A DNA stretch of 64,000 bases. It comes from Herbiconiux moechotypicola. Its GTDB lineage: Bacteria; Actinomycetota; Actinomycetes; Actinomycetales; Microbacteriaceae. The notes below the pieces were generated by a model. That model saw nothing but the letters and a program-made list of their open reading frames with translations, ran no database searches and was not told where the DNA came from. Below, in pieces: positions 1-8,713 of the stretch. The stretch lies in assembly GCF_024979255.1 (NCBI RefSeq), contig NZ_JANLCN010000002.1, forward strand, positions 372,001 through 436,000, read 5' to 3'. Position 1 is the stretch's first letter, and each line of letters begins with the position of its first letter. The position numbers were made by a program, and so were the translations under genes.

Positions 1-370
1 CGATCCATGCACCGGGCGCCGCCTCGATCCGCAGGTACTCGCCCGAGCCGCGCCCACCGAGGGCCCGGTGCACCGAGATCGCGCCCTGACCGAGCACGAG
101 CGCGTGCGCATCCTGCCGCGCGACGAGCCGTTGGGCGAGCCGGTCGCCGGTGATGATGCCGCCGCTGCCGGACTGCACGATCACCCGGGCGGGGTCGCCG
201 CCCTCGCGGTGGAACACCCGGCCGACCGAATAGGGCCAGGTGTAGTCGCGCCGGGAGAGCGCGGTGCGTCCCTGGCGGGCGGCGAACTCGAGTTCGAGCC
301 GCCCCGCGATCACCAGGCCGTCCGGGCCGTCCGGGGCGTGCCGGCCGTCCACGCCGTCACCCCCGCTCAC
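1..370 (-). CDS. ureD: Urease accessory protein UreD (UreH), partial
   Basis: UreD is the scaffold chaperone that binds the urease apoprotein and, with UreF and UreG, helps insert nickel. About 123 N-terminal residues are visible; the rest lies beyond the left edge. The start is a GTG that overlaps the stop of the preceding amidase gene as GTGA, so translation is probably coupled. The visible part contains LELEFAARQGRTALSRRDY and then QSGSGGIITGDRL, the Gly-Gly/Gly-Asp loop typical of UreD. It is the last gene seen in the urease run. The identification is firm, but completeness cannot be judged. Confidence 0.85.
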   Translation of the reverse strand, partial: MSGGDGVDGRHAPDGPDGLVIAGRLELEFAARQGRTALSRRDYTWPYSVGRVFHREGGDPARVIVQSGSGGIITGDRLAQRLVARQDAHALVLGQGAISVHRALGGRGSGEYLRIEAAPGAWI

Positions 371-1809
371 GGCGCCAGCGGCGGCCGGCGCATCCGCCAC
401 GGCCGCGCCCGCTCGAGAGCCCCCGCGGCCGCGTAGAGCACCCGCTCCCGCCGCGGTGTGGTCGCGAGCTGCAACCCCACGGGCAGCCCGCCGGGGGTGA
501 ACCCCGCCGGCACCGACAGCGCGGGCTGGGCCAGCGCGTTGAACGGATAGGTGAACAACCACTTCAGCAGGCTCGAGGCGGGACCGCCTTCGAGCCATGA
601 CGGAACGGTCTGACTGTGGGGAAAGGCCGCCGATGCGAGCGTCGGCGAGGCCAGCACGTCGAATGACGACATGAACCGCGCGTACTCCGCCCACAGCCCC
701 GCGAGCCGCCCCCTGGCCCGTTCGACCTCCGAGCTGCGCAGCACCCGTGCCTCGTCCATCAGTTCGAGCAGGTCGTCGGGCAGGTCGCCGTAGCGCTCCT
801 GCTCGGCGTCGAGCAGTGGCAGCGCTCCGGCGGCGGAGGGCACCCAGATGCCGGTCCACATCACCGCGGCGAAGTCGTCCGGCCACTCCGGAGAGGCCTC
901 GATCACGATCGCGCCCGCCGACTCCAGCGCCCGCACCGCCCCCTCGCACGCCTCGAGCACGGAGGGGTCGACCCGCTCCCCGGTGCCGAGCGAGGGCGAC
1001 CAGGCGATCCGCATCCCTCGCACCCCCTCGCCGACGGCCGAACGGTAGCCGCCCGCGGGTGCGGGCACGCTCAGCGGGTCGGCCGGGTCGTCGCCGGCCA
1101 CCACGTCGAGCATGAGGGCGTTGTCGTCGACGGTGCGCGTGAGGCAGCCGTGGAACACGTTCGTGCCGGTGAGCGAGGGCACGATGGTCTGCGGAATCAC
1201 CCCGAACCCGGGCTTCATGCCCACGAGTCCGCAGAGCGAGGCCGGGATGCGCACCGAGCCGGCGCCGTCACCGCCCTCCGCGATCGGTCCGAACCCCGCG
1301 GCCACGGCGGCGGCCGATCCCCCGCTCGACCCGCCCGGCGTGAGCCCGGCTCCCCACGGGTTCTCGGTCTGGCCGTAGAGCGGGCTCCTGGTGCCGGCGG
1401 TGTAGCCCACGGGTGGTGCGTTGGTGTGACCGAGGAACAGACCTCCCGCTTCGCGCAGCCGTCGCACCACCACGGCGTCGTGCTCGACCACGGCGTGCAG
1501 CTGCGTGCGCAGCCCGCCCCGGGTCTGCGGTAGCCCCGCCACGTCGGTGAGGCCCTTCACACTGAACGGCACGCCGTGCAGGGGGCCGCGCACCTGCCCC
1601 GCGGCGGCCTCGGTGGCCAGCGCGCGGGCCTCGGCGAGCACCTGCTCGGGTTCGAAGGCGATGTAGGCGTTGATCTGAGGGTCGAGCCGCTCGATGCGCG
1701 CGACCGTCTCCTCGGCGACGTCGACCGGGTCGAACCCGCCCGCGGCGTAGCCCGCGGTGAGCTCGGTGGCGGAGAGCCACGCGAACCGGTCGGTGTCGCC
1801 GGCCGTCAT
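367..1809 (-). CDS. Amidase-signature (AS) family hydrolase
   Basis: Cytosolic amidase of the Ser-cisSer-Lys family, 480 aa, a normal length. The triad is visible: Lys85 in PFSVKG, a cis-Ser near 162 in TPGGSSGGSAAA and the nucleophile near Ser185 in GGDGAGSVRIP. These enzymes hydrolyse amide or carbamoyl bonds; the substrate cannot be read from sequence. It sits between ureG and ureD, with TGATG overlap upstream and GTGA overlap downstream, so it is made with the urease proteins. An allophanate- or carbamate-type substrate that releases ammonia or urea would fit the context (inference). No C-terminal allophanate-hydrolase domain is present, so it is not a full AtzF/DUR1. Confidence 0.85.
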   Translation of the reverse strand: MTAGDTDRFAWLSATELTAGYAAGGFDPVDVAEETVARIERLDPQINAYIAFEPEQVLAEARALATEAAAGQVRGPLHGVPFSVKGLTDVAGLPQTRGGLRTQLHAVVEHDAVVVRRLREAGGLFLGHTNAPPVGYTAGTRSPLYGQTENPWGAGLTPGGSSGGSAAAVAAGFGPIAEGGDGAGSVRIPASLCGLVGMKPGFGVIPQTIVPSLTGTNVFHGCLTRTVDDNALMLDVVAGDDPADPLSVPAPAGGYRSAVGEGVRGMRIAWSPSLGTGERVDPSVLEACEGAVRALESAGAIVIEASPEWPDDFAAVMWTGIWVPSAAGALPLLDAEQERYGDLPDDLLELMDEARVLRSSEVERARGRLAGLWAEYARFMSSFDVLASPTLASAAFPHSQTVPSWLEGGPASSLLKWLFTYPFNALAQPALSVPAGFTPGGLPVGLQLATTPRRERVLYAAAGALERARPWRMRRPPLAP

Positions 1810-2468
1810 CAGAACAGCACCTCGTCGACGAGCATCCTGGCCACCGCGTCGACCCCGCTGTTCGAGCGGCAGTCGGTCGCGAGCACGGCCCGGCCGCCGC
1901 GCACCTCGGAGGCCTCGGCGAGCATGAGCTCGAGGTCGACGCCCACGTAGGGGGCGAGGTCGGTCTTGTTCACGATGAGCAGGTCGGAGCGGATGACGCC
2001 CGGGCCGCGCTTGCGCGGGATGTCGCCGCCCCCGGCCACGTCGATGACGAACAGCCAGTAGTCGACGAGGTCGTCGGAGAAGGTGGAGGCGAGGTTGTCG
2101 CCGCCCGACTCGATGAGGATGACGTCGGTGCCGGGGAACAGTGCCTCGAGCTCGTCGGCCGCCTCGATGTTGAGGGTGGGGTCTTCGCGGATGACGGTGT
2201 GCGGGCAGGCCCCCGCCTCCACGGCGAGCACCCGTGCCGGGTCGATCACGCCCGAGCGGCGGATGCGCTCGGCGTCTTCGGCGGTGACGAGGTCGTTGGT
2301 GATGACCGAGGCGGTCTTGCCGAGTGCGGCCAGCGCGGGCACGAGGCGCTCGACCAGGGCGGTCTTGCCCGAGCCGACGGGGCCGCCGATGCCGATGCGG
2401 GCCGTAGCGACCGCGCCACCCGACGTCGAGGCGGCCGAGGCGGCCGGAGAGGGGGTGAGAGTGGTCAT
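1809..2468 (-). CDS. ureG: Urease accessory GTPase UreG
   Basis: UreG is the SIMIBI-class GTPase that powers nickel delivery to urease. The 219-aa product has the P-loop GGPVGSGKT at residues 28-36, the Cys-Pro-His nickel site in [11 protein letters not shown], a Walker-B-like region ending [10 protein letters not shown] and the NKTD guanine motif. The ATG overlaps the ureC stop as ATGA. The N-terminal 23 residues are Ala/Ser/Thr-rich and variable; no His-rich nickel-storage tail is present. All functional motifs are intact. Confidence 0.95.
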   Translation of the reverse strand: MTTLTPSPAASAASTSGGAVATARIGIGGPVGSGKTALVERLVPALAALGKTASVITNDLVTAEDAERIRRSGVIDPARVLAVEAGACPHTVIREDPTLNIEAADELEALFPGTDVILIESGGDNLASTFSDDLVDYWLFVIDVAGGGDIPRKRGPGVIRSDLLIVNKTDLAPYVGVDLELMLAEASEVRGGRAVLATDCRSNSGVDAVARMLVDEVLF

Positions 2469-4171
2469 CGCAGCAGATACCTCCGGGAGAGTGGGACTGA
2501 CAGGGCGGGCACGGTCTCGAGCACGGCGCCGTCGACGGTGACCTGGAAGGTGCGCGGGTCGACGTGCACCTCGGGCAGGGCGTCGTTGCGCACCATGTGG
2601 GCTTTGGTGAGGTGGCGCGTCGAGGTGATGGGCAGGATGGGCTTGGCCAGCCCGAGCCGGTCCACCGCGCCCGAGTCCACGGCGAGCTGCGACACGAACA
2701 CCGCGCTCACCAGGGGGCTCGCCTTGCCGAGCGCCCCCCACATCCGGCGCTGCACCACGGGCTCCGAGAGCGGGATGCTGCCGTTGGCGTCACCCATCGC
2801 CGCCCACACCACCATCCCGGCCTTCAGCACGTGGGAGGGCTTCACCCCGAAGGAGGCGCGTGGCCAGATGACGAGGTCGGCGAGCTTGCCCGGCTCGATC
2901 GAGCCGACGTGCTGGTCGATGCCGACCGCGATGGCGGGGTTGATGGTGAGCTTGGCCACGTAGCGCTTGATGCGCTCGTTGTCGGCGCCGGGCCGGGTCT
3001 CCTCGGCCAGCGCCCCGTGCCGGTCCTTCATCACGCTGGCCAGCTGCCAGCACTTCGCCACGTTCTCGGCGAGCCGGCCCATGCCCTGCGTGTCGGTGCC
3101 GAAGAGCGAGATGGCGCCGATGTCGTGCAGGTAGTCCTCGGCGGCCATGGTCTGGGGCCGGATGCGCGACTCGGCGAACGCGACGTCCTCCGGCGCGCTG
3201 GGGTTGAGGTTGTGCCCGATCATCGCCATCGGCACGCCCTCCTCGAGCGCGGCCGGGGTGAACGGGTTCGTGGGGTTGGTGGAGGAGGGGATGACGTTGG
3301 GGTACGACACCACCCGCAGAAGGTCGGGGGCGTGCCCGCCGCCCGCACCCTCCACGTGGTACATGTGGATGGTGCGCCCGGCGACCGCGGCCATGGTGTC
3401 CTCGGCGAAGCCGAACTCGTTGATGGAGTCGGTGTGCAGGTGCACGGCGAAGTCGTTGCGGTCGGCGGCCACGAGCGATCCGTCGATCACCGCGGGCGAG
3501 GCCCCGAAGTCCTCGTGCACCTTCACCGCCATCGCCCCGCCCGCCACGGCCTGCTCCACCGCGTGCGGGTCGGAGCCGCCGCGGGCGAGCAGCGCGAAGT
3601 TCACGGGGGAGTCCTCGGCGCCCTGCAGGAAGCGGCCCATCACGTGGGCGCTGCCCGAGCCCACCTCGAACACCGGCCCGGGCGACGAGCCGATGAGCGT
3701 GGTGGTGCCGCCGGCGAGGGCGTGCTCGGTCTGCTCGGGCGACTGGATGTGCGCGTGGCACTCCACCGCGCCGGCGGTCACGATGATGTCGTGGCCGTTG
3801 ATGGGGGTGGTGCTCTGCCCGACGATGAGCCGCGGGTCGACGCCGGGCATGGTGGCGGGGTTGCCGGCCTTGCCCACGCCCACGATGCGGCCGTCCTTGA
3901 TGCCGATGTCGCCCTTCACGATGCCGAGCACCGCGTCGATGACCGTGGCGTTCTGGATGACGACGTCGAGCGCGCCGTCGGCCGCCGTCGCGTTCGCGGC
4001 GATGCCCTCGCCGTCGCGGAGGGACTTGCCGGCGCCGATGAGCAGTTCCCAGCCGGGGCGCGCGTAGTCGTGCTCGATCTCGGCGACGAGCGAGGTGTCG
4101 CCGAGCCGGATGCGGTCGCCCGCGGTGGGGCCGTAGACGCGGGCGTAGTGGTCGGGGGTCATGCCCTTCAT
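2465..4171 (-). CDS. ureC: Urease alpha subunit, divergent (UreC)
   Basis: Catalytic subunit that hydrolyses urea to ammonia and carbamate at a di-nickel centre. At 568 aa it matches the family length. Metal and catalytic residues are all visible: His139 and His141 ([11 protein letters not shown]), carbamylated Lys217 and His219 ([11 protein letters not shown]), His246 (HLHTDS), His272 ([13 protein letters not shown]), His320 and Asp360 (GTDTQGMGR). The mobile-flap cysteine, normally Cys319 before His320, is glycine (MIGHNLNP), and the strand after the HxH motif is about five residues shorter than in the Klebsiella enzyme. The ATG overlaps the ureAB stop (ATGA). It is likely active on urea but could have altered kinetics or substrate. 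Confidence 0.93.
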   Translation of the reverse strand: MKGMTPDHYARVYGPTAGDRIRLGDTSLVAEIEHDYARPGWELLIGAGKSLRDGEGIAANATAADGALDVVIQNATVIDAVLGIVKGDIGIKDGRIVGVGKAGNPATMPGVDPRLIVGQSTTPINGHDIIVTAGAVECHAHIQSPEQTEHALAGGTTTLIGSSPGPVFEVGSGSAHVMGRFLQGAEDSPVNFALLARGGSDPHAVEQAVAGGAMAVKVHEDFGASPAVIDGSLVAADRNDFAVHLHTDSINEFGFAEDTMAAVAGRTIHMYHVEGAGGGHAPDLLRVVSYPNVIPSSTNPTNPFTPAALEEGVPMAMIGHNLNPSAPEDVAFAESRIRPQTMAAEDYLHDIGAISLFGTDTQGMGRLAENVAKCWQLASVMKDRHGALAEETRPGADNERIKRYVAKLTINPAIAVGIDQHVGSIEPGKLADLVIWPRASFGVKPSHVLKAGMVVWAAMGDANGSIPLSEPVVQRRMWGALGKASPLVSAVFVSQLAVDSGAVDRLGLAKPILPITSTRHLTKAHMVRNDALPEVHVDPRTFQVTVDGAVLETVPALSVPLSRRYLLR

Positions 4172-4920
4172 CGGGTCTCCTCGCTCTCGGCGGCGGCAGC
4201 GGCGGCTGCGGCGTTGTCGGCCGCGGAGTCGGCCGACGCGGCCGCGAGATAGCCCCGCTCCCGGGCCGCGGCGAACGCGCGCTCCCGCACCTCCGAGTCG
4301 TCGAGCGCCCCGTTCACGAGGCCCGCCTGCCCCAGCACCACCCGCTCCCCGCCGATCGGCGTGAGCAGCACCCGCTTCGGGATGCCCGGTTCGAAGCGCT
4401 GCCCCTGCCCCGCGGGCACCGCCAGCCGCATCCCGTAGGCCTGTTCGCGGTCGAAGTCGAGGGCTCGGTTGACCTCGAAGAAGTGGGTGAGGCTGCGCAC
4501 CTGCACGTCGCGGTCGCCGCGGTTGACCACCTCGAGCTCCAGCAGCGAGGCGTCGTCGAACATCTCGCGCGCCTCGCCGGGCGTGATCACCTCGCCGGGG
4601 CGGAACTCGTCGCGGCCCGGGGGCACCGGGTCGTAGACCGCGAGCAGCTTGGTGCCCTCGGCCATCGGCAGCTCGATCATGACGAGCGGGATCATCGACG
4701 CCACACCCTCTTGCAGCTGCTCGGGCGTGAGCATGCGCGACACCCGGTCGCGGATCTCGGCGAACGGCACATCTTGCCGGGCGAGCAGCATCGCCTCGTC
4801 AGTGAGGTAGGCCACGGCCTCGGGATGCGACAGCAGGATGCCGAGCCGGAGGTTGCGCCGGGCGAACTCGGCGGCGGTGAAGATGGTGAGCCGGTCGAGC
4901 TCGGTGGGGGAGAGGTTCAC
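4168..4920 (-). CDS. ureAB: Fused urease gamma-beta subunit (UreAB)
   Basis: Structural urease subunits gamma and beta in one 250-aa chain. Residues about 1-100 are UreA-like (LSPTELDRLTIFTAAEFARR, then TPEQLQEGVASMIP); after a Pro/Arg linker the UreB part starts with FRPGEVITPGE and contains VRSLTHFFEVNRALDFDR. Fusion of these subunits is known in some bacteria. The GTG start at 4920 is chosen because a GAGGA ribosome site precedes it by 7 bases; the longer upstream frame only shadows ureF. The C-terminus is an Ala-rich tail. The gene overlaps ureC by ATGA. Confidence 0.92.
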   Translation of the reverse strand: MNLSPTELDRLTIFTAAEFARRNLRLGILLSHPEAVAYLTDEAMLLARQDVPFAEIRDRVSRMLTPEQLQEGVASMIPLVMIELPMAEGTKLLAVYDPVPPGRDEFRPGEVITPGEAREMFDDASLLELEVVNRGDRDVQVRSLTHFFEVNRALDFDREQAYGMRLAVPAGQGQRFEPGIPKRVLLTPIGGERVVLGQAGLVNGALDDSEVRERAFAAARERGYLAAASADSAADNAAAAAAAAESEETR

Positions 4921-4945
4921 GGTGTCGTCCTCGGAGCGGGGGTGG

Positions 4946-5629
4946 TCAAGAGGCGAAGAGCTTGAGCTCGGCGAGCGAGTGGCGCTCGAGCGCGATGTCG
5001 GTGACGGGGGTGAAGGCGTGCGGCACCGCGTCGGCGGCGACCGGATGCGCGAGCAGCGGCTCCACCAGGCGGCGGGCCTCGAGCAGGGCGGTCTGCGCGG
5101 CGCGGTGCCCCACCACGCCGAGCCGCACGGCGCTCGAGGCCTGGCCCGAGAGCAGGGCCCAGCAGGCCACGGCCTCGGAGTCGGCGAGCGAGACGCCCTG
5201 CTCGGCGTGCACGAGTCCCTGCGCCACGGCCAGGTGCCCGCATCCGGTGGTCGAACGGGCCAGATCGCGGTAGCGGGCGGCGGCGAGCGAGCCGAGCCTG
5301 GCCCAGGTGCCGAGGAGGCCGATGCCCGCCCGGCGCGAGGCCGAGCGGGCACGCTCGCCCGGAGTGGTGATCTCGGTCTCGCGGTCGAGCGCGAGCCGTG
5401 CGTCGTCGGAACGCGGAGTGTCCAGGCCGAGGGCGTGGCTCCGCACGAGAACCACACGGTCGAAGGTGTTCCAGCGCAGCGCGACCGAGTCGGTCAGGAA
5501 GCGGGTCAGCGTGTCCGCATCCGTCACGAAGCCGTCGGCCACGAGCGTCTCGAGGCCCGACGAGAACGAGGTCGCACCCGACGCGAACGCCGGGTCGGCT
5601 TGCAGCAGCGCCCCGAGGGAGCTGGTCAC
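4946..5629 (-). CDS. ureF: Urease accessory protein UreF
   Basis: UreF bridges UreD and UreG and gates the GTP-dependent nickel transfer. The 227-aa, mostly helical product shows the family opening LQADPAFASGATSFSSGLETLV, where the usual family pattern is P.GgfayS.GLE, and later AVAQGLVHAEQGVSL. The GTG at 5629 overlaps the ureE stop as GTGA and gives the standard N-terminus, so the in-frame ATG 33 bases upstream is rejected. The order ureE-ureF-ureAB-ureC-ureG differs from the common ABCEFGD order. Confidence 0.85.
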   Translation of the reverse strand: MTSSLGALLQADPAFASGATSFSSGLETLVADGFVTDADTLTRFLTDSVALRWNTFDRVVLVRSHALGLDTPRSDDARLALDRETEITTPGERARSASRRAGIGLLGTWARLGSLAAARYRDLARSTTGCGHLAVAQGLVHAEQGVSLADSEAVACWALLSGQASSAVRLGVVGHRAAQTALLEARRLVEPLLAHPVAADAVPHAFTPVTDIALERHSLAELKLFAS

Positions 5630-6069
5630 CCCACGACCTCGATGGCGCCCGACTCGAGCCACGAGGCGATGCGCACCTCGTACTCCTCGCGCGGGGCGTC
5701 GAGCAGCACGGTCATGGTGTCGCCCTCCATGCGCACCCGCCAGTGGAGGTGGCCTGCGTGCCAGCCGAGCTGGATGGCCCCCTCGAGCCCGGTGGGGCGG
5801 AGCAGGAGCGTCTCGCCCTCCTCCGCCTCCACCACCACGGCGCGGTCGGCCTCGAACAGCAGCACCGAGCCGTCGCGAAGCTCTTGATCGCGCGGCAGCG
5901 CGATGCCGTACTCGAGCCCGTCGGAACCGGTGGCCTTGAACCGGCGGCGGCCGAGCTCCTTCGTGGGCACCACGAGGGTCACCACCCGGCCGGCGTGCTC
6001 CAGCTCGTGCAGGCGGTCGTGGACGGCCTCGTCGGAGTGGTGGCCGACGATCGCGTGGAAGGTCTCCAT
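5626..6069 (-). CDS. ureE: Urease nickel metallochaperone UreE
   Basis: UreE carries nickel to the UreD-F-G complex. The 147-aa protein has the N-terminal chaperone-like domain (LGRRRFKATGSDGLEYGIAL then PRDQELRDGSVLL) and the metal-binding domain (IQLGWHAGHLHWRV). The ATG at 6069 has a clear GGAGG site 7-11 bases upstream. No C-terminal polyhistidine tail is present, so it would deliver rather than store nickel. It overlaps ureF by GTGA. Confidence 0.88.
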   Translation of the reverse strand: METFHAIVGHHSDEAVHDRLHELEHAGRVVTLVVPTKELGRRRFKATGSDGLEYGIALPRDQELRDGSVLLFEADRAVVVEAEEGETLLLRPTGLEGAIQLGWHAGHLHWRVRMEGDTMTVLLDAPREEYEVRIASWLESGAIEVVG

Positions 6070-6079
6070 CGGGCGCCTC

Positions 6080-6412
6080 CTATCCGGCCGACGCGGGGAG
6101 TCCGGCGAGGTCCTCCAGGTAGCCGATCGACCATGACGAGAGTCTGTCACGCCAGGCTGCGGCCAGCACCCCGCCCTCGCCCTCGGCGTTGTCGCGCTCG
6201 AACCGGGCGAAGTCGGTGACCTCGATCACCTCGCAGCCGTCCCAGGCCACGCCCTCCGCATCCATCGACCCGGTCACGGCGAAGTCGAGGAACGACACCA
6301 CCGAGGGCATCGACTCCATCACGCCGCGTACGTAGGAGAGCGACCAGTCGCGGTAGCTCTCGATCGTGTCGCCCTCCTTCAGGGCGAAGTAGGTGACGAC
6401 GAAGCGCCTCAC
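6080..6412 (-). CDS. Small REDY/HapK-like alpha-beta protein
   Basis: A 110-aa protein starting with GTG that overlaps the preceding stop (GTGA). The sequence FVVTYFALKEGDTIESYRDW, then PSVVSFLDF, CEVIEVTDFARFERD and a C-terminal RDRLSSWS resembles the dimeric alpha-beta-barrel REDY/HapK group, members of which occur in pigment and catabolic clusters. The match is by eye and moderate. Its fixed position between the amidotransferase-like gene and ureE says it belongs to the same pathway, but no reaction can be assigned. Confidence 0.55.
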   Translation of the reverse strand: MRRFVVTYFALKEGDTIESYRDWSLSYVRGVMESMPSVVSFLDFAVTGSMDAEGVAWDGCEVIEVTDFARFERDNAEGEGGVLAAAWRDRLSSWSIGYLEDLAGLPASAG

Positions 6413-7161
6413 TCGCCGGCCGTCCAGCCCACCAGCTGCGACCAGAACGGGCCGTAGGAGGCCCAGGCCATGAACTCGGGGCTGCCCCAGTGCGGCGAGC
6501 AGTCCGAGGCGAACGCGGCCACGCGGCCCTCGCCGTAGGAGCCCGTGACGATGAAGGGGTCGGTGCCGACCGTGGCGATGGTCTCGGCGCCCGCCTTGGC
6601 GACGAAGCGGTTGTAGCCGAGGAAGTACGGCCACTCGCCCTCGATGCCGGCGAAGATCGCGTGGTCGGCGGCGGTCGTGGTGGGCACCACGCCCTCGGGC
6701 GACTCGACGCGGTCGTCGTGCACGAGCAGCTCCACCGGCAGCACCTCGGCCAGCGGGGTGAGCGAGTAGCGGCCGCGGCCCTCGAAGCCCGAGAACGACA
6801 TGTAGCCGCCCACCATGAGCAGGCCGCCGCCCGCGCGCACGAAGTCGCCGATGACGGCGAGGCGGTTCGGGCGACGCTCGCCCTTGACGAACACGGCGTT
6901 CGGCAGCAGGAAGGAGTCGGCGGGCACGTCGCTCAGGATGATGGTGTCGTACTTGGCGCTGAGCTCGGCGGCGTCGTAGGGGAAGTGCTCCACCACGATG
7001 TGGTTCGGCATGTAGTCGACCTGGTGACCGGCCTCCTTGAGCACCCGGATGAGGTCGTCGGCACCCTCCTCGTAGCCCGAGGTGGTGTAGGCGGCGAGGC
7101 CTTTGGTGTGCTGGGCGAAGGTGTTCCAGCTCTCGCCGACGACGAGGACACGACTGTTCAT
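6409..7161 (-). CDS. Glutamine amidotransferase-like protein (DUF1355/ThuA-like fold)
   Basis: A 250-aa soluble protein with a class I glutamine-amidotransferase-like Rossmann fold: VLVVGESWNTF at the N-terminus, DTIILSDVP, LLMVGGYMSFSGFEGRGRY and a C-terminal YGEGRVAAFASDCSPHWG. The nucleophile-elbow cysteine of true amidotransferases is not seen (GGYMS instead), so it is probably not a glutaminase. Such proteins often accompany sugar-type ABC importers and phosphotriesterase-like enzymes. It lies 47 bases after the metallohydrolase gene, the largest gap in the catabolic run, with only a weak ribosome site. Function unknown. Confidence 0.7.
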   Translation of the reverse strand: MNSRVLVVGESWNTFAQHTKGLAAYTTSGYEEGADDLIRVLKEAGHQVDYMPNHIVVEHFPYDAAELSAKYDTIILSDVPADSFLLPNAVFVKGERRPNRLAVIGDFVRAGGGLLMVGGYMSFSGFEGRGRYSLTPLAEVLPVELLVHDDRVESPEGVVPTTTAADHAIFAGIEGEWPYFLGYNRFVAKAGAETIATVGTDPFIVTGSYGEGRVAAFASDCSPHWGSPEFMAWASYGPFWSQLVGWTAGE

Positions 7162-7208
7162 GGGGATTCGTTTCTTTCTGTTGTGGATCTGGTGGTCGAT
7201 GAAGCGGG

Positions 7209-8258
7209 TCAGGCGCTCGTGTGGAGGAAGGCGAGCGGGTTGTGGGCGGTGAGCTGCAGGGCGGTCTCCTCGCCGAAGCGCTCCGCGAGCTGGGGTCGGA
7301 TGGTGCGGGCGATGTGCCGGTAGCCCCAGCCGCCGTTGGTCACGAGCGAGTTGCGGTGGTTGATGTCGTGCGAGAGCAGCAGCTGCGGGCCGAAGCCGCC
7401 GGCCAGGAAGTGCTCGATCGCGTCGAGCCGCTCCGAGTCGTCGGGGTAGGCGTCGCCGTTGACGAATCGCGAGCGCCCGGTGCCGAAGTTGTCCATCTCG
7501 ACGAAGGCTCCGGCCCGCATGATGTCCTCGAGCTGGGGCAGGTCGATCTCGCAGTCCAGGTGCGAGATGGCGATGCGCGACGGGTCGGCTCCGGCCTTCT
7601 CGGCGATGCCGATGGCCTGCAGGGCGCGCTTGGCGAAGGGATGCACGTGGATGTTGAAGGGCAGGCCGGTGGCAGCCTGCACCCGGCCGGCGGCGCGGAG
7701 CGAGGTGGCCTCGACGTCGGTGATGTCCCAGCTCGTGCCGATCTCGCCGATCACGCCGGGCATCAGCCCGCCCTCGTAGCCCTCGGCGATCTGGCGCAGC
7801 CAGCGCTCCACGAGCTCGTCCTCGCCGAGCTCCAGCTCGGAGGCGGGCAGGGCCGGCTCGAGGTAGCGGCCGGCCGAGATCACCACGTCGACCCCGGCGA
7901 GCTCGGCGGCCCGCACGGCCATCTCGGCGTTCGGGCCGGAGCCGAGCACGGTGAGGTCGACCACGAGCTGGGTGCCGGCCTCGCGGGCCAGCCGCAGCTC
8001 ACGGGCGCTGAGGTACCAGTCGCTGAGAAGCAGGTTCTGCCGCAGGGTCGACTGCGGATGCGCGTGGAGGGTCTCGGGGGCCGTCGCCTCCACGAGCGCC
8101 TGGTCGTCGAAGTCGCGCCAGTCGCCCTCGCCCTCCCACCACACGCGGGAGTCGACCACGATGTGCTCGTGCGGCAGCACCACGCCGCCGTCGGCGCGCA
8201 CCTCGCGGGGCCCGCGCGCCGTGATGACGCGGTAGCTCTCACGGTTCTGACGGCTCAT
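7209..8258 (-). CDS. Phosphotriesterase-family metallohydrolase
   Basis: A 349-aa TIM-barrel amidohydrolase-superfamily enzyme. Metal ligands in order: His30 and His32 (LPHEHIVVD), a glutamate in VIGEIGTS, His in FNIHVHP, His in AISHLDCE and Asp in LLLSHDIN. The bridging position is Glu instead of the carbamylated Lys of classical phosphotriesterase, as in the PHP-like branch. Members hydrolyse lactones, phosphotriesters or N-acyl bonds; a lactone or cyclic imide from the imported compound is possible (inference). The ATG at 8258 overlaps the preceding stop (ATGA); the longer upstream frame is a shadow. Confidence 0.85.
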   Translation of the reverse strand: MSRQNRESYRVITARGPREVRADGGVVLPHEHIVVDSRVWWEGEGDWRDFDDQALVEATAPETLHAHPQSTLRQNLLLSDWYLSARELRLAREAGTQLVVDLTVLGSGPNAEMAVRAAELAGVDVVISAGRYLEPALPASELELGEDELVERWLRQIAEGYEGGLMPGVIGEIGTSWDITDVEATSLRAAGRVQAATGLPFNIHVHPFAKRALQAIGIAEKAGADPSRIAISHLDCEIDLPQLEDIMRAGAFVEMDNFGTGRSRFVNGDAYPDDSERLDAIEHFLAGGFGPQLLLSHDINHRNSLVTNGGWGYRHIARTIRPQLAERFGEETALQLTAHNPLAFLHTSA

Positions 8259-8713
8259 GCGATGTCCTCTTCTCTCGGCGAACGCGGCCCGCTCGTGGAA
8301 TGCGGTTCCGTCGCGGTGCGCAGCTCTCTCGCGGAACGCAGCGGCCACGACACATGGGCCTCGGCGACGCGCCAGCCCTCGTCGGTGCGCAGCCACCACT
8401 GCGACTGCCGCCCCGTGCGCCGCTCGCCCGGGTACCACGACACGAGGTGCACGCTGGCGAGGTCGTCGCCGTAGGCGTTCACCCGGCGGCTGACGGTGTC
8501 GCGCAGCACGGGGGTCGCGCCGGCCTCGCGGCGGAACCGCGCGATGGCCTCCCACCCCTCCAACTCTTCGTCGTCGCCGAAGCGCAGGGTGGACTCCGAG
8601 CGCCAGAAGGCGTCGACCAGGGCCTCCACGTCGCCGGCCGCGAGTGCGGCCTCGTAGGCGTCGGATGCGGCGGTCACCTCGGCGATCACCGTCGCGTCGT
8701 CGAGCGCGATCAT
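8255..8713 (-). CDS. AtzH/HpxZ-like SnoaL-fold protein
   Basis: A 152-aa NTF2/SnoaL-fold protein. VIAEVTAASDAYEAALAAGD, FWRSESTLRFGDDEELEGWE, ATPVLRDT and GRQSQWWLRTDEGWRVAEAH follow the AtzH and HpxZ pattern closely. AtzH-like proteins travel with AtzE/HpxY-type amidases in cyanurate and oxalurate catabolism; their own reaction is not well defined. It overlaps the amidase gene (ATGA) and the metallohydrolase gene (ATGA). The C-terminal 20 residues are a Ser/Arg-rich extension. The context with the amidase and the AtzG-like peptide strengthens the call. Confidence 0.82.
   Translation of the reverse strand: MIALDDATVIAEVTAASDAYEAALAAGDVEALVDAFWRSESTLRFGDDEELEGWEAIARFRREAGATPVLRDTVSRRVNAYGDDLASVHLVSWYPGERRTGRQSQWWLRTDEGWRVAEAHVSWPLRSARELRTATEPHSTSGPRSPREEDIA

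Noticed and set aside
367-1809. Allophanate hydrolase (AtzF/DUR1) as a firm name.
   Set aside because: The 480-aa protein has only the amidase domain and lacks the C-terminal allophanate-hydrolase domain.
2465-4171. UreC as a catalytically dead urease homolog.
   Set aside because: All nickel ligands, the carbamylated Lys and His320 are intact, and a full accessory set and Ni transporter accompany it; only the flap Cys differs.
6409-7161. A functional glutamine amidotransferase.
   Set aside because: The nucleophile-elbow cysteine is not seen (GGYMS), so only the fold is claimed.
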